From: an uncultured beta proteobacterium
GTDB taxonomy: Bacteria; Pseudomonadota; Gammaproteobacteria; Burkholderiales; Burkholderiaceae_C
Direction: 5' to 3'
DNA length: 64,000 nt
NCBI GenBank assembly: GCA_903838565.1
Contig: CAILZB010000060.1
Span: 186,001 to 250,000, forward strand
How positions within the stretch are numbered: position 1 is the first letter of the stretch; the number at the start of each line of letters is the position of its first letter. The translations under genes were made by a program, and so were the position numbers. The notes under the pieces were generated by a model that was not told where the DNA came from, made no database searches, and worked only from the letters and a program-made list of their open reading frames with translations. Positions 1-9,020 of this stretch are shown piece after piece.

Positions 1-446
1 GTCAGGCCCACGAGCGCGTGGTAGATGCCCCAGACGGTTCCCAGCAGGCCGACAAAGGGCGCGGTCGCGCCCACGGTGGCGAGCAGCACCTGGCCAAACT
101 GGAGCTTGTGCAGCACCGCGTGCAGGGCGTCGCGCAGGCCGCGCGTCAATTGCTGGGCCTTGTTGCCAGCGCCGCCCAGGGTGGCGCTGGCCTGCAGCTG
201 GGTCGCGGTGATGAGCGGCAGCACCAGGGATTCACGATCAAAGGCAGCCACCTTGACGTGTGCGTCTTCCATCGAGGCGGCTTGCCAGAAGGCCGCCGTG
301 CAGCGGGCGACGTCGCCCAGGGCGCGCCTGAGCAGCCAGCCCTTCCAGAAGATGACGACCCAGCTGGCGACCGACATCAGCAACAGCAGGGCAGCCACCA
401 CTTTGGTCAGCGCGTCACCCTGCGAGAAAAGTTGCGTCATGTTCAT
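1..446 (-). CDS. MotA/TolQ/ExbB proton-channel family protein (partial, C-terminus off the window)
   Basis: Inner-membrane energy-transducing channel of the ExbB/TolQ type. Such proteins use the proton gradient with ExbD/TolR to drive TonB or Tol-Pal. The visible 148 residues begin MNMTQLFSQGDALTKVV, followed by a membrane segment at about residues 14-35. The conserved glycine-rich stretch ATVGATAPFVGLLGTVWG, diagnostic of the family, lies near residues 122-139. The frame stays open to the window edge, so the last part is missing. The start at 446 has a good Shine-Dalgarno (AGGAG) about 8 bases upstream. The gene lies 64 bases downstream of dapB on the same strand and may be co-transcribed with it. 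ExbB versus TolQ cannot be decided without the neighbouring ExbD/TolR gene. Confidence 0.85.
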   Translation of the reverse strand, partial: MNMTQLFSQGDALTKVVAALLLLMSVASWVVIFWKGWLLRRALGDVARCTAAFWQAASMEDAHVKVAAFDRESLVLPLITATQLQASATLGGAGNKAQQLTRGLRDALHAVLHKLQFGQVLLATVGATAPFVGLLGTVWGIYHALVGL

Positions 447-494
447 GCCAGTTCTCCTGACAGGCCGCCCCGAACTGCGTGGCGGGCCGCGAAC

Positions 495-514
495 GAAGCG
501 AGCGTGGGGGTCAT
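495..514. repeat. Short G-rich repeat at the dapB stop codon
   Basis: The sequence GCGTGGGGGTCAT at 502-514 recurs with one mismatch at 42652-42664. In both places the TCA is the reverse complement of a stop codon (dapB here, purB there). In both cases it is preceded by a GCGAGCG-like stretch. It may be a remnant of a dispersed intergenic repeat or part of a transcription end. Only two copies were found by eye. Confidence 0.35.
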
Positions 515-1341
515 TTCAAGCCCAGTACGTCAAACATGTCATACAGCCCCTGCTTTTTGCCAGAGAGAAAGCGCACGGCGCGCAGGCTGCCTTGCGCATA
601 GGTGGCGCGGCTGCTGGACTTGTGCGTGATCTCGATGCGCTCGCCGGTCCCCGCGAAAAGGACGGTGTGGTCACCCACGATGTCGCCGCCGCGGATGGTG
701 GCAAATCCGATGGATGAAGGGTCGCGTTCGCCGGTGACGCCCTCGCGCGCATAGACGGCGCAGTCCTTCAGGTTGCGGCCCAGCGCGTCGGCGATGACCT
801 CGCCCATCTTCAGCGCCGTGCCCGAGGGCGCATCGACCTTGTGCCGGTGGTGCGCCTCGATGATTTCGATGTCGTAACCGGTGGACAGCGCCTTGGCAGC
901 GAGTTCCAGCAGCTTCAGCGTGACATTCACGCCCACGCTCATGTTGGGCGCCATCACGATGGCGATGTCCTTGGCGGCCGCGGCGATCTCGGCCTTTTGT
1001 TCTTCGCTGAATCCGGTGGTTCCGATGACCGCGTTCACGCCCAGCGCGCGGCATTGGCGCAGGTGCGCCAGCGTGCCTTCGGGGCGGGTGAAATCGATCA
1101 GGACCCTTGCGTCTTTCAAACCCTGCTGCAGGTCCGAGGTGATCAGTACGCCGCTGCTGGCACCCAGAAATGCCGCCGCATCCGAACCGATGGAGGCGCT
1201 GCCGGCCAGGTCCAGCGCGCCGGCCAGAGCGCAATCGTCGCTGGCGCGGATGGCCTCGATCAGCATCTGGCCCATGCGCCCGCTGGCGCCGCAAACGGCG
1301 ACCGGGTTGCGCGCTGGCGAATTCACGGAAATGCCGCTCAT
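511..1341 (-). CDS. dapB: 4-hydroxy-tetrahydrodipicolinate reductase
   Basis: Cytoplasmic NAD(P)H-dependent reductase of the lysine/diaminopimelate pathway, acting after DapA. The protein has 276 residues, close to the usual length of about 270. The Rossmann loop GASGRMG is at residues 18-24. The substrate-binding and catalytic signature [15 protein letters not shown] is at about 162-176, with His164/His165 and Lys168 in the expected places. The start has an AGGGAG Shine-Dalgarno. The gene begins 19 bases after the bamE stop on the same strand, so bamE and dapB are probably one transcript. The stop codon coincides with a short repeated sequence also found at the purB stop. Confidence 0.97.
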   Translation of the reverse strand: MSGISVNSPARNPVAVCGASGRMGQMLIEAIRASDDCALAGALDLAGSASIGSDAAAFLGASSGVLITSDLQQGLKDARVLIDFTRPEGTLAHLRQCRALGVNAVIGTTGFSEEQKAEIAAAAKDIAIVMAPNMSVGVNVTLKLLELAAKALSTGYDIEIIEAHHRHKVDAPSGTALKMGEVIADALGRNLKDCAVYAREGVTGERDPSSIGFATIRGGDIVGDHTVLFAGTGERIEITHKSSSRATYAQGSLRAVRFLSGKKQGLYDMFDVLGLK

Positions 1342-1360
1342 GTTCTGCTCCCTGGTGTCA

Positions 1361-1909
1361 TCAGCGTGCCGGCGCTTCCAGCGGCGGATAGCTGACGGGC
1401 AGGGGCGGGAGTTCGGCCTCCTTGGGCTGTGTTGCTGCCGGTAGCGCGAACGCCTTCAGGCTCTCGGGGGACGCTTCCAGCAGGGGCGGCGTGACGACCG
1501 GGCGCGCAACGTCCAGGCTCGCGACGAACTCGGCCTCGGTGGGCATGGGATCGCTTTGGAAGCGCTCCATCACATCGCCCTTGAAATACACCGTGAGCCG
1601 GCGAGATTGCGTGTGCACGCCCTTGCGCCGCAGCGTGAAGGCATAGTCCCAGCGCTCGCCGCGAAAAATGCTGGTGATCATGGGCGTGCCCAGCAGGTCG
1701 CGCACCTGGGCCCGGCTCATCCCCTCCTTGAGCAGCTGCACCTGTTCGCTGGCGACAAAGTTGCCTTGCACCACCTCCACCTTGTAAGGGGTGAAGATTT
1801 CGGCGCTGGTCACGTTGGGCAGATTGCTCAGACTGAATCCGCTGCAACCGCACAGGGCAGCGGCGAGAAACGAAGCCAGCAGGGCGCGGCCAGAAACAGG
1901 AACGGGCAT
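1361..1909 (-). CDS. bamE: Outer-membrane assembly lipoprotein BamE (SmpA/OmlA family)
   Basis: Small lipoprotein of the BAM complex, which inserts beta-barrel proteins into the outer membrane. From the ATG at 1909 it starts [22 protein letters not shown], a short positively charged N-region, hydrophobic core and lipobox with Cys22 as the expected lipidated residue. The BamE core follows: [17 protein letters not shown], then a GERWDYAF strand and VYFKGD. It has 182 residues with a proline-rich tail, longer than the E. coli protein. An in-frame ATG at 1939 with an AAGG upstream is an alternative start, but it would lengthen the signal peptide and overlaps a TACAAT motif. Divergent from fur, as is common in proteobacteria. 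Confidence 0.88.
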   Translation of the reverse strand: MPVPVSGRALLASFLAAALCGCSGFSLSNLPNVTSAEIFTPYKVEVVQGNFVASEQVQLLKEGMSRAQVRDLLGTPMITSIFRGERWDYAFTLRRKGVHTQSRRLTVYFKGDVMERFQSDPMPTEAEFVASLDVARPVVTPPLLEASPESLKAFALPAATQPKEAELPPLPVSYPPLEAPAR

Positions 1910-2005
1910 GATGAAACCGGTAGCTATATGATCGGCCATTGTAGCCTTGAGACCCGAACCCGCCAGGGCCCCGGGTGATCCAGGCAAGCGCCGAGCCTCC
2001 CCACG

Positions 2006-2467
2006 ATGAACACACTCAACGAACTCAAAAGCACCGGCCTCAAGGCCACGGGGCCGCGCCTGAAGATCCTGGAAATATTCCAGAAGGGCGAGCGCCGCCA
2101 CATGACGGCCGAAGACGTGTTTCGCGTGCTGCTGCTCGAGCGCAGCGACATTGGCCTGGCCACCGTGTACCGGGTGTTGGGGCAATTCGAGCAGGCCGGG
2201 CTGCTCACGCGCGGCCACTTCGAGAGCGACAAGGCGGTGTATGAACTCAATGAAGGCGAACACCACGACCACCTGGTGTGCCTGGATTGCGGCCGCGTGG
2301 AGGAGTTTGTGGACGCGCAGATCGAGCAGCGCCAGCACGCCGTGGCCCGCACCAAGGGCTTCGAGATCGTGGACCACGCGCTGAGCCTGTACGCGCATTG
2401 CCACAAGGTGAATTGCCCGCACCGCCCTGACTCTGATGCAACGGCCGCAAAGCGCACCGAGTCATGA
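2006..2467 (+). CDS. fur: Ferric uptake regulator
   Basis: Iron-sensing repressor; with Fe(II) it binds Fur boxes and shuts off iron uptake genes. It has 153 residues. The N-terminal winged helix occupies about residues 1-80. The metal and dimerisation region follows, with H86-H87-D88-H89, the CxxC pair C92/C95, and a second cysteine pair C132/C137 (structural zinc in many Fur proteins). It diverges from bamE over a gap of about 100 bases and converges with hprK across a hairpin at 2471-2494. No clear Fur box is visible in the upstream gap, so autoregulation is not shown by the sequence. Confidence 0.95.
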   Translation: MNTLNELKSTGLKATGPRLKILEIFQKGERRHMTAEDVFRVLLLERSDIGLATVYRVLGQFEQAGLLTRGHFESDKAVYELNEGEHHDHLVCLDCGRVEEFVDAQIEQRQHAVARTKGFEIVDHALSLYAHCHKVNCPHRPDSDATAAKRTES

Positions 2468-2470
2468 AAG

Positions 2471-2494
2471 TCCGTTCTTTGACGTAAGAACGGA
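2471..2494. terminator. Hairpin between convergent fur and hprK
   Basis: A perfect 9-base inverted repeat TCCGTTCTT / AAGAACGGA with a 6-base loop sits in the 35-base gap between the two stop codons. It is placed to end transcripts from both sides. There is no long T-run on either side, so it would be an atypical Rho-independent terminator. Confidence 0.55.
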
Positions 2495-2502
2495 TTGACG
2501 GC

Positions 2503-3453
2503 TCAGTTGCCGGTGTTCATCGCCTGGCGATGGCGCTCGACGAAGTCCTGGTAGGTGTCGATGCCGCGCAATTGCAGGATGGTGTTGCGCACCGCCGCTT
2601 CCACCAGCACCGCGATGTTGCGCCCGGCCACCACCTGAATCACCACCTTGCGCACCGGCACGCCCAGCACGTCCTGGGTCAGCGGTTCGTAGGGGATGCG
2701 TTCGTATTCGCGCTCCAGGGTCTCGCGCCGCACCAGGTGCACGATCATTTTCAGGCGCATCTTGCGCCGCACCGCGGTCTCGCCGAAGATGGCGCGAATG
2801 TCCAGCAGGCCGATGCCGCGCACCTCCAGCAGGTTTTGCAGCAGCTCAGGGCAGCGGCCTTCGATCGTAGTCTGGTTGATGCGGTACAGATCGACCGAGT
2901 CGTCGGCCACGAGACCGTTGCCGCGCGAAATCAGCTCCAGCCCGAGCTCGCTCTTGCCCAGTCCCGACTCGCCGGTGATCATCACGCCCAGACCCAGGAT
3001 GTCCATGAACACGCCGTGCATGGCGATGCGGTCGGCAAAGTGCTTGGACAGGTAGGCGCGCAGCACGTCGATCACAAAGGCGGGCGACTCCTTCGTGGCA
3101 AACATCGGAATCTGCGCCTGCTCGCACATCGACAGCAGGCCTTGGGGCGCGATCTGGCCATCGGCCAGTATGAGCACCGGCGGCTCCAACGTGATGATGC
3201 GTGAAATGCGCCGGGCGCAGTCCTCTGGCGTGGCGTTGGTCAGGTAGGCGACTTCGCGCTCGCCCAGAATCTGTACGCGGTACGGGTGGATGTAGTTCAG
3301 GTAGCCCACCAGGTCGGCGCCGGAGCGCGCCGCCTGCACGGCCACCTCGTCAAAGCGGCGCTCGGAGGCGCCCAGCCCTGCCACCCATTCCCATTTCAGG
3401 GACGCGCGAAATTCTTCAAACAGGGCGTCAGCGCTGACGACGGTGGGTTTCAC
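2503..3453 (-). CDS. hprK: HPr kinase/phosphorylase
   Basis: Bifunctional enzyme that phosphorylates and dephosphorylates HPr on its regulatory serine. It has 316 residues, the usual length. Conserved His146 lies in MHGVFMDI, the Walker A GESGLGKS is at 161-168 and the acidic pair D184/D185 follows. The HPr family K/P signature around [13 protein letters not shown] is present. The likely start is a GTG at 3453, 23 bases after the ptsN stop, so the two are probably co-transcribed. The target, HPr with Ser46, is encoded at about 15.3 kb in this window. Confidence 0.95.
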   Translation of the reverse strand: MKPTVVSADALFEEFRASLKWEWVAGLGASERRFDEVAVQAARSGADLVGYLNYIHPYRVQILGEREVAYLTNATPEDCARRISRIITLEPPVLILADGQIAPQGLLSMCEQAQIPMFATKESPAFVIDVLRAYLSKHFADRIAMHGVFMDILGLGVMITGESGLGKSELGLELISRGNGLVADDSVDLYRINQTTIEGRCPELLQNLLEVRGIGLLDIRAIFGETAVRRKMRLKMIVHLVRRETLEREYERIPYEPLTQDVLGVPVRKVVIQVVAGRNIAVLVEAAVRNTILQLRGIDTYQDFVERHRQAMNTGN

Positions 3454-3476
3454 TGGCGTTCAGGGTTGCGGGTGCG

Positions 3477-3944
3477 TCACGCCACCTGGGTGGCGCGCCA
3501 GTTGGCGATCAGGCCGTGCAAGGCGGCAGCGTCGTCGCAGGACTTGATCTTCTCCCGCAGCGCCGCGTCGCTCAGCAATTCGGCAATCTCGGACAGGATT
3601 TCCAGATGTTTTTGTGTGGCGGCTTCGGGCACGAGCAAAAAGATCAGCAGACCCACGGGCTGCTCGTCCGGCGCCTCGAACCCAATGGCTTGGGCCAGCT
3701 GGAATACGGCCGCCATCGGCGACTTCAAACCCTTGATGCGACCATGGGGAATGGCCACGCCGTGGCCCAGGCCGGTGGAACCCAGGCGTTCGCGCGCAAA
3801 CAGCGAGTCGGTGATGAGCGTGCGGCTCAGGCCGTGCAGGTTTTCAAACAGCAGGCCGACTTCCTCGAAAGCCCTCTTTTTGCTGGTCACATCAACGTGC
3901 ACCAGGACCTGGTCTGGGGGCAAAATAGTGGCGAGTCGATTCAT
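3477..3944 (-). CDS. ptsN: Nitrogen-regulatory PTS enzyme IIA
   Basis: Cytoplasmic phosphocarrier of the regulatory PTS(Ntr), with a fructose-type IIA fold. It has 155 residues. The phosphorylated histidine is His67 in the motif GHGVAIPHGR. It lies between hpf and hprK, an order conserved in proteobacteria, although rpoN is not adjacent here. A terminator separates it from hpf, so ptsN-hprK may have its own promoter in the gap at 3945-4024. It has no transport partner in view, consistent with a regulatory role. Confidence 0.94.
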   Translation of the reverse strand: MNRLATILPPDQVLVHVDVTSKKRAFEEVGLLFENLHGLSRTLITDSLFARERLGSTGLGHGVAIPHGRIKGLKSPMAAVFQLAQAIGFEAPDEQPVGLLIFLLVPEAATQKHLEILSEIAELLSDAALREKIKSCDDAAALHGLIANWRATQVA

Positions 3945-4024
3945 GGTCGGGCCGATTATGCACCTGTCAGAGTGCGCTGCAACAAGATCGCGAAAATGAC
4001 CGGATCCTGCAGATTTCTGGCAAC

Positions 4025-4054
4025 AAAAAGCCGCCCGGTGCGGGGGCGGCTTGG
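4025..4054 (-). terminator. Rho-independent terminator after hpf
   Basis: On the minus strand an 8-base GC-rich stem (AAGCCGCC / GGCGGCTT, with a 9-base loop) is followed by a run of T (TTTTT). It lies 18 bases past the hpf stop and before ptsN. This is the clearest intrinsic terminator in the window. Confidence 0.85.
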
Positions 4055-4071
4055 CTCTTGTGTGACGTGGC

Positions 4072-4401
4072 TTACATCAGTCGCTTGGGCGTTTCGTGAT
4101 GGTGATCCTGGCGCCGTTCCTTGTGGCTGACGACCTGACGGTCGAGTTTGTCCACCAGATCGTCCACGGCGGCGTAAAGGTCTTCGTGGGAGCTTTCGGC
4201 AAACAGATCGTTGCCTTTGACATGGATATTGCACTCTGCGCGCTGGCGGCGCTCTTTCTCCTTCTGGTTGTCCACTGTCAGGCGTACTTTGACATCCACG
4301 ACCTGGTCAAAGTGCCGTATGACTCGATCAAGCTTGGTCGTTACATAACTGCGCATGGCTGGGGTGACTTCGAGATGCTGACCGCTGATCGTCAGGTTCA
4401 T
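4072..4401 (-). CDS. hpf: Ribosome hibernation-promoting factor, short form (HPF/YfiA family)
   Basis: Binds the 30S decoding site of idle ribosomes in stationary phase. The 109 residues start [20 protein letters not shown], the family signature. The central basic stretch ([13 protein letters not shown]) and the [27 protein letters not shown] segment are typical. It lacks the long-form C-terminal dimerisation domain. The start has a near-perfect AGGAGG Shine-Dalgarno six bases upstream. A terminator ends the transcript just downstream. Confidence 0.95.
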   Translation of the reverse strand: MNLTISGQHLEVTPAMRSYVTTKLDRVIRHFDQVVDVKVRLTVDNQKEKERRQRAECNIHVKGNDLFAESSHEDLYAAVDDLVDKLDRQVVSHKERRQDHHHETPKRLM

Positions 4402-4437
4402 AAATAGCCTCCTGTTAACGGGTTGAAAGACAGTTTC

Positions 4438-4466
4438 ACTATGCCTTCGATAGGGCGGAAAAGCAA
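4438..4466 (-). promoter_or_regulatory. Possible sigma-70 promoter of hpf
   Basis: On the minus strand TTGCTT and CATAGT are separated by 17 bases, giving a predicted start about 28 bases before the hpf ATG. The matches to consensus are partial (3/6 and 4/6). A sigma-54 site was considered, but the GG-GC spacing does not fit. Confidence 0.35.
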
Positions 4467-4529
4467 ATTTTATTTCCCCATCCGCTGGGTCATAATGCGG
4501 CGTGGAGCTGGCCCTGCGACAATCCGGGC

Positions 4530-5393
4530 ATGAAGCAAGCGCCCACGAATCACGTCTACATCCTCACCCTTTCCTGCCCCGACCGCCTGGGTCTGGTGCA
4601 CAGCGTCTCCGGCTTCCTGCTGGAGCGCGGCGGCAACATCGAGGAAGCCGCCCAGTACAACGACCACGACACCGGCCTGTTCTTCATGCGCGTGCGCTTC
4701 GCCTGCGAACAGCTGAGCCACGAGGCGCTGCGCGCGCAGCTGCAGCCCTTTGCGCAAGCGCTGTCCATGGACTGGGCGCTGCACGCCACGTCCGAGCCCA
4801 TGCGCACGGTGCTGCTGGTGAGCAAGGAAGGCCACTGCCTGAACGACCTGCTGTTTCGCTGGAAGTCGGGCCTGCTGCCGCTGGACATCCGCGCCATCAT
4901 CTCGAACCACCGCGAGTTCTACCAGCTGGCGGCCAGCTACAACGTGCCGTTTCACCACATCCCGGTGAGTGCCGCGACCAAGGCACAGGCGGAAGCGAAA
5001 CTGTTTGAAATCATCCAGAGCGAAGGCGCGGAGTTGGTGGTGCTGGCGCGCTACATGCAGGTGCTGAGCAACGACCTGTGCCACAAGCTGGCCGGGCGTG
5101 CGATCAACATCCACCACTCCTTTCTGCCCAGCTTCAAGGGCGCCAAACCCTACTACCAGGCGCACGACCGCGGCGTCAAGCTCATCGGCGCCACGGCCCA
5201 CTATGTGACGGCCGACCTGGACGAAGGCCCGATCATCGAACAGGACGTGGCGCGCGTGGACCACAGCAAGACCGTGGAAGACCTGACGGCGCAAGGGCGC
5301 GACACCGAAAGCCAGGTGCTGGCGCGGGCCGTGAAGTGGCACAGCGAACACCGCGTGCTGATCAATGGCCACAAGACCGTGATCTTCAAGTAG
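4530..5393 (+). CDS. purU: Formyltetrahydrofolate deformylase
   Basis: Hydrolyses 10-formyl-THF to formate and THF, balancing one-carbon pools and supplying formate for purine synthesis. It has 287 residues. An N-terminal ACT regulatory domain (about residues 7-85, [19 protein letters not shown]) precedes the formyltransferase-type domain. The catalytic region [12 protein letters not shown] is at about 192-203 and the [17 protein letters not shown] segment at about 220-236. A GACAAT motif lies six bases before the ATG and the ribosome-binding site is weak. Divergent from hpf. Confidence 0.95.
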   Translation: MKQAPTNHVYILTLSCPDRLGLVHSVSGFLLERGGNIEEAAQYNDHDTGLFFMRVRFACEQLSHEALRAQLQPFAQALSMDWALHATSEPMRTVLLVSKEGHCLNDLLFRWKSGLLPLDIRAIISNHREFYQLAASYNVPFHHIPVSAATKAQAEAKLFEIIQSEGAELVVLARYMQVLSNDLCHKLAGRAINIHHSFLPSFKGAKPYYQAHDRGVKLIGATAHYVTADLDEGPIIEQDVARVDHSKTVEDLTAQGRDTESQVLARAVKWHSEHRVLINGHKTVIFK

Positions 5394-5411
5394 CACGACA
5401 ATGCCTGCACG

Positions 5412-6011
5412 ATGATGAACTACAGCTTTGTTTCTGCCACGATCCTGCTGGTGCTGATCCTGGATCCGTTCGGCAATATCCCGATCTTTGCCAATGCGCT
5501 GCGCAACGTGGCGCTGGAGCGCCGCCCCAAGGTGATCCTGCGCGAAGTGCTGATCGCCTTCGGCCTGTTGCTGGCCTTCATGTTCATGGGCGAAGGCTTT
5601 TTGCGCGTGATGAATCTGAGCGAGCTGGCGCTGCAACTGGCCGGCGGCGTGATCCTGTTCCTGATCGCGCTGCGCATGATCTTTCCGCCGCTGCCCGGGG
5701 AAGTGCCCGAGGAGGTCGGCGAGCCGCTGATCGTGCCGCTGGCCATTCCCGCGCTGGCCGGCCCCTCCGCGCTGGCCACCGTCCTGCTGCTGGTGTCGCA
5801 GGCGCCGGAGCGGCGCCTGGAATGGGTGGCTGCGCTGGCGGTGACGATGCTGATCTGCGCCGTGGTTCTGGTGCTGGCCGAGCGCATCCAGCGCCTGCTG
5901 GGCGACCGCTTCCTGGTCGCGGTCGAGCGCCTGATGGGCCTGATCCTGGTGGCCGTGGCGGTGGAGATGCTGCTGCGCGGCTTCAAGGCCTATGCGCTGC
6001 AACTGCGCTGA
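5412..6011 (+). CDS. MarC/NAAT family integral membrane protein
   Basis: Inner-membrane protein of 199 residues with about six hydrophobic segments. The family motif ILDPFGNIPIFANAL is at residues 15-29, and a second half-repeat has PLAIPALAGPSALATVLLL. MarC proteins were once tied to multiple antibiotic resistance, but the function is unsettled; some homologues move small amino acids. It lies 18 bases after purU on the same strand. The start could be either of two adjacent ATG codons at 5412 and 5415. Confidence 0.88.
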   Translation: MMNYSFVSATILLVLILDPFGNIPIFANALRNVALERRPKVILREVLIAFGLLLAFMFMGEGFLRVMNLSELALQLAGGVILFLIALRMIFPPLPGEVPEEVGEPLIVPLAIPALAGPSALATVLLLVSQAPERRLEWVAALAVTMLICAVVLVLAERIQRLLGDRFLVAVERLMGLILVAVAVEMLLRGFKAYALQLR

Positions 6012-6036
6012 ATATTCAAACTCAAAGACGATCCTC

Positions 6037-6942
6037 ATGACAACACCTCAATTTTCTTCTGCGGCTCAATTGCCCACCACCCCCTGCTACCTCAACGGCG
6101 AATTCACCGCGCTGCGCGACGCCAAGGTCAGCGTCATGGACCGCGGTTTCATCTTCGGCGACGGCGTGTATGAAGTGGTGCCGGTGTACGCGGGCAAGCT
6201 GTTCCGCTTTGCCCAGCACATGGCGCGGCTCGACCGCTCGCTGGGCGAGCTGCGCATGCGCAATCCCCTGACGCAAGAACAGTGGCGCGGGGTCGCGCTG
6301 GAGCTGGTTTCACGCTATGCGCAGTCCACGGGTGCCCAAGCCGAACAGACCGACCAGCTGGTCTACATCCAGGTGACGCGCGGCGTGGCGCTGCGCGACC
6401 ACGTCATGCCCACGGACATCGCGCCCACGGTGTTCGTGATGAGCAACAGCATGAAGCCGCCCACGCCCGAGCAGCGCGCCAAAGGCGTGGCCTGCATCAC
6501 GGCCGACGACTTCCGCTGGGAGAAGGCGCACATCAAGAGCACCAGCCTACTGGGTTCGGTGTTTGCGCGCCAGCTCAGCTTCGACGCGGATGCCGTGGAG
6601 ACCGTGATGTTTCGCCACGGTTTCCTGAGCGAGGCCGCAGCCAGCAACGTCTGGGTGGTCAAGGGCGGCAAGCTGCTGGGAACACCCAGGGACAACCTGG
6701 TACTCGAAGGCATCCGCTACGGCCTGATCGAGGAAATCTGCCGCGAAGCCGGCATTGCCTTCGAGCTGCGGCGCATCAGCCGCCAGGAGGTGCTGGACGC
6801 GGACGAACTGCTGCTGTCGTCTGCGACCAAGGAAGTACTGGCGGTGACGACGCTGGACGGCAAGCCCGTGGGCTCGGGCGTGCCCGGCCCGGTGTACGCG
6901 AAATTGTTCGCCGGCTGCCAGTTGGCCAAGGCGAAAGCTTGA
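6037..6942 (+). CDS. Class IV PLP aminotransferase (D-amino-acid transaminase type)
   Basis: Cytoplasmic PLP enzyme of fold type IV. It has 301 residues from the ATG at 6037. The N-terminal CYLNGEFTALRDAKVSVMDRGFIFGDGVYEVVPVY pattern and the lysine in HIKSTSLLGSV (Schiff-base Lys) match D-alanine transaminases. Branched-chain transaminases and aminodeoxychorismate lyase share the fold. The downstream DUF493-lipB-lipA order is usual for a D-amino-acid aminotransferase (dat) in this group. D-alanine/D-glutamate synthesis is the likely role, by inference. An in-frame upstream start at 5992 would overlap marC and is less likely. Confidence 0.85.
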   Translation: MTTPQFSSAAQLPTTPCYLNGEFTALRDAKVSVMDRGFIFGDGVYEVVPVYAGKLFRFAQHMARLDRSLGELRMRNPLTQEQWRGVALELVSRYAQSTGAQAEQTDQLVYIQVTRGVALRDHVMPTDIAPTVFVMSNSMKPPTPEQRAKGVACITADDFRWEKAHIKSTSLLGSVFARQLSFDADAVETVMFRHGFLSEAAASNVWVVKGGKLLGTPRDNLVLEGIRYGLIEEICREAGIAFELRRISRQEVLDADELLLSSATKEVLAVTTLDGKPVGSGVPGPVYAKLFAGCQLAKAKA

Positions 6943-6956
6943 CGCGGCGACCGACC

Positions 6957-7238
6957 ATGACCACCGCCGACACCCCACGCCAGGACTCGCTGATCGAGTA
7001 TCCATCGCAGTTCCCGATCAAGGTCATGGGCCAGAAAGTCGAAGGCCTGGTGACTGCGATCACGCACATCGCGCATCAGTTCGACCCCGCCTTTGACGCC
7101 GCCACCATCGAGCTGCGCGAAAGCAAGGGCGGCAAGTATCTGGGCGTCACCATCACCGTCACCGCCACCAGCCGCGAGCAGCTCGACGAGCTCTACCGCA
7201 CGCTGTCCACCCATCCGATGGTGAAGGTCGTGCTGTAG
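6957..7238 (+). CDS. DUF493 (YbeD-like) protein
   Basis: A 93-residue cytoplasmic protein with the DUF493 pattern: [11 protein letters not shown] at about 15-25, then [26 protein letters not shown] and a C-terminal [15 protein letters not shown]. The E. coli homologue YbeD adopts an ACT-like fold and also sits before lipB. It starts 14 bases after the aminotransferase stop and ends 5 bases before lipB, so it belongs to the lipoate operon. A role in lipoylation is suggested only by position. Confidence 0.88.
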   Translation: MTTADTPRQDSLIEYPSQFPIKVMGQKVEGLVTAITHIAHQFDPAFDAATIELRESKGGKYLGVTITVTATSREQLDELYRTLSTHPMVKVVL

Positions 7239-7243
7239 TCCCC

Positions 7244-7990
7244 ATGGAGATCTCGCTGCATCACCTCGGTCGTGTGGACTATTTGCCCACGGCTGCCGCG
7301 ATGCAGGAATTCACCGCAGCGCGCACGCCCGAAACCCCCGACCAACTCTGGATCTGTGAACACCCTCCGGTGTTCACGCAGGGGCTGGCAGGCAAGGAAT
7401 CCCATCTGCTGCTGCCCGGCGACATCCCCGTGGTGCAAACCAACCGCGGCGGCCAGGTGACCTACCACGGGCCCGGGCAGGTCGTGGCCTATCCGCTGAT
7501 CGACATGCAGCGCGCGGGCTACTACGTGAAGGAATACGTGTACCTGCTGGAAGAGGCCGTGATCAAGACCCTGGCCCACTTCAACGTCACCGGCCACCGC
7601 GTCGCCGGCGCCCCCGGCATCTACGTGCGCCTGGACGATCCTGGGTCGCACGCGCTGCTGCCTCAGCGACCGGTGAAATTGGGGTCGGATCCGGCGGAAA
7701 AGGGGTCAGAGCCGTTCCGCTACGCGGCCGGATCCAACCCCAATTCCGCCCACCCCGACTTCACCGGCCTGGGCAAGATCGCCGCTCTGGGTATCAAGGT
7801 CAGCCGGCACTGCACTTACCATGGGTTGGCGCTGAACGTGGCCATGGACCTGGAACCCTACTCGCGCATCAACCCTTGCGGCTATGCGGGTCTGCGCACG
7901 GTGGACCTTTCTACAATCGGCGTTTCGCTCAGCTGGCAGGACGCCGCCGAGCTATTGAGCCAAAAGCTTCTGATCTACCTCGCGCCATGA
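7244..7990 (+). CDS. lipB: Octanoyl-[ACP]:protein N-octanoyltransferase
   Basis: Transfers octanoyl from acyl carrier protein to lipoyl domains, the first step of endogenous lipoate synthesis. Family motifs are intact: [50 protein letters not shown] (catalytic Lys) and INPCGY (catalytic Cys). At 248 residues it is longer than most LipB proteins. The excess is an insertion between GIYV and GLGKIAAL (about residues 127-172), part of which is encoded by a palindromic element. The insertion keeps the frame and lies in a variable loop, so the enzyme is probably active. Its stop overlaps the lipA start (ATGA). Confidence 0.95.
   Translation: MEISLHHLGRVDYLPTAAAMQEFTAARTPETPDQLWICEHPPVFTQGLAGKESHLLLPGDIPVVQTNRGGQVTYHGPGQVVAYPLIDMQRAGYYVKEYVYLLEEAVIKTLAHFNVTGHRVAGAPGIYVRLDDPGSHALLPQRPVKLGSDPAEKGSEPFRYAAGSNPNSAHPDFTGLGKIAALGIKVSRHCTYHGLALNVAMDLEPYSRINPCGYAGLRTVDLSTIGVSLSWQDAAELLSQKLLIYLAP
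7670..7767. repeat. In-frame palindromic (REP/RPE-like) element inside lipB
   Basis: Nested inverted repeats: outer arms CCGGTGAA (7670-7677) and TTCACCGG (7760-7767); inner arms AATTGGGGTCGGATCCGG (7677-7694) and its near-perfect complement (7728-7745, 17 of 18); and a small CCGC-TAC-GCGG hairpin at 7717-7727. The motif GGGGTCAGAGCC at 7702-7713 resembles GGGGTCAGA-type short repeats scattered in many proteobacteria. The element is translated without a stop as part of LipB. Confidence 0.7.
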
Positions 7991-8985
7991 AACCCACAGA
8001 ACCCAACACCGTGCGCGAAGCGCAAAGCGTCGCCAACTACGACGCCTCTGCCAAACAAAAAGCCGCCGCCAAGCTGTCGCGCATCCCGATCAAGGTGCAG
8101 GCCGGCGAGGTGCTGCGCAAGCCGGACTGGATCCGCGTCAAGGCGGGCTCTCCGAGCACGCGCTTCTACGAGATCAAGGACGTGCTGCGCCAGAACAAGC
8201 TGGTCACGGTGTGCGAGGAAGCCTCCTGCCCGAACATCGGCGAGTGCTTCGGCAAGGGCACGGCGACCTTCATGATCATGGGCGACAAGTGCACGCGGCG
8301 CTGCCCGTTCTGCGACGTGGGCCACGGGCGCCCCGATCCGCTGGACGCGAACGAACCCGAGAATCTGGCCAAGACCATCGCTGCGCTCAAGCTGAAGTAC
8401 GTGGTCATCACCAGCGTGGACCGCGACGACCTGCGCGACGGCGGCTCGCAGCACTTCGTCGACTGCATCCGGCGCATCCGCGAGCTCTCGCCGCAGACGC
8501 AGATCGAGATCCTGGTGCCGGACTTCCGGGGACGCGACGACCGCGCCTTGGAGATATTGAAGGCCGCGCCGCCGGACGTGATGAACCACAATCTGGAGAC
8601 CGCGCCGCGCCTGTACAAGGAGGCGCGCCCCGGCTCCGACTACGCCTTCAGCCTGAACCTGCTGAAGAAGTTCAAGGCGCTGTTCCCCGACATCCCGACC
8701 AAGAGCGGCCTCATGGTGGGCCTGGGCGAGACCGACGAAGAGATTCTGCAGGTGATGGCCGACATGCGCGCGCACGGCATCGACATGCTCACCATCGGCC
8801 AGTACCTCGCGCCCTCCACGTCGCATCTCACGGTGAAGCGTTACGTGCACCCCGACACCTTCAAGATGTTCGAAGCCCGCGCCTACGACATGGGCTTCAA
8901 GCACGCCGCGGTCGGCGCCATGGTGCGATCGAGCTACCACGCAGACCAGCAGGCGGGGCACGCGCTGGGTACCCAAGCCACCTGA
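7987..8985 (+). CDS. lipA: Lipoyl synthase (radical SAM)
   Basis: Inserts two sulfurs into protein-bound octanoyl groups, using two [4Fe-4S] clusters. It has 332 residues. The auxiliary-cluster cysteines are C76, C81 and C87 ([12 protein letters not shown]) and the radical-SAM cysteines are C102, C106 and C109 (CTRRCPFC). The C-terminal half has the expected [10 protein letters not shown] and [10 protein letters not shown] motifs. The ATG overlaps the lipB stop by translational coupling. An in-frame upstream start within lipB gives no family-like sequence. Confidence 0.97.
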   Translation: MKPTEPNTVREAQSVANYDASAKQKAAAKLSRIPIKVQAGEVLRKPDWIRVKAGSPSTRFYEIKDVLRQNKLVTVCEEASCPNIGECFGKGTATFMIMGDKCTRRCPFCDVGHGRPDPLDANEPENLAKTIAALKLKYVVITSVDRDDLRDGGSQHFVDCIRRIRELSPQTQIEILVPDFRGRDDRALEILKAAPPDVMNHNLETAPRLYKEARPGSDYAFSLNLLKKFKALFPDIPTKSGLMVGLGETDEEILQVMADMRAHGIDMLTIGQYLAPSTSHLTVKRYVHPDTFKMFEARAYDMGFKHAAVGAMVRSSYHADQQAGHALGTQAT

Positions 8986-9020
8986 TCGAACGCGCAGCAG
9001 CGCTCAAAGCCGAGGCACGG

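Noticed and set aside
1940-2005. Fur box in the bamE-fur gap
   Set aside because: No AT-rich inverted GATAAT-type sequence is visible in the GC-rich gap.
4438-4480. Sigma-54 promoter upstream of hpf (TGGGG...TTTGC)
   Set aside because: The spacing between GG and GC elements is not the required 10 bases, and conserved flanking bases are missing.
4470-6038. Long open frame (522 codons) on the minus strand antisense to purU and marC
   Set aside because: His/Gln/Arg-rich, low complexity sequence with no family pattern. It mirrors real coding sequence with high third-position GC.
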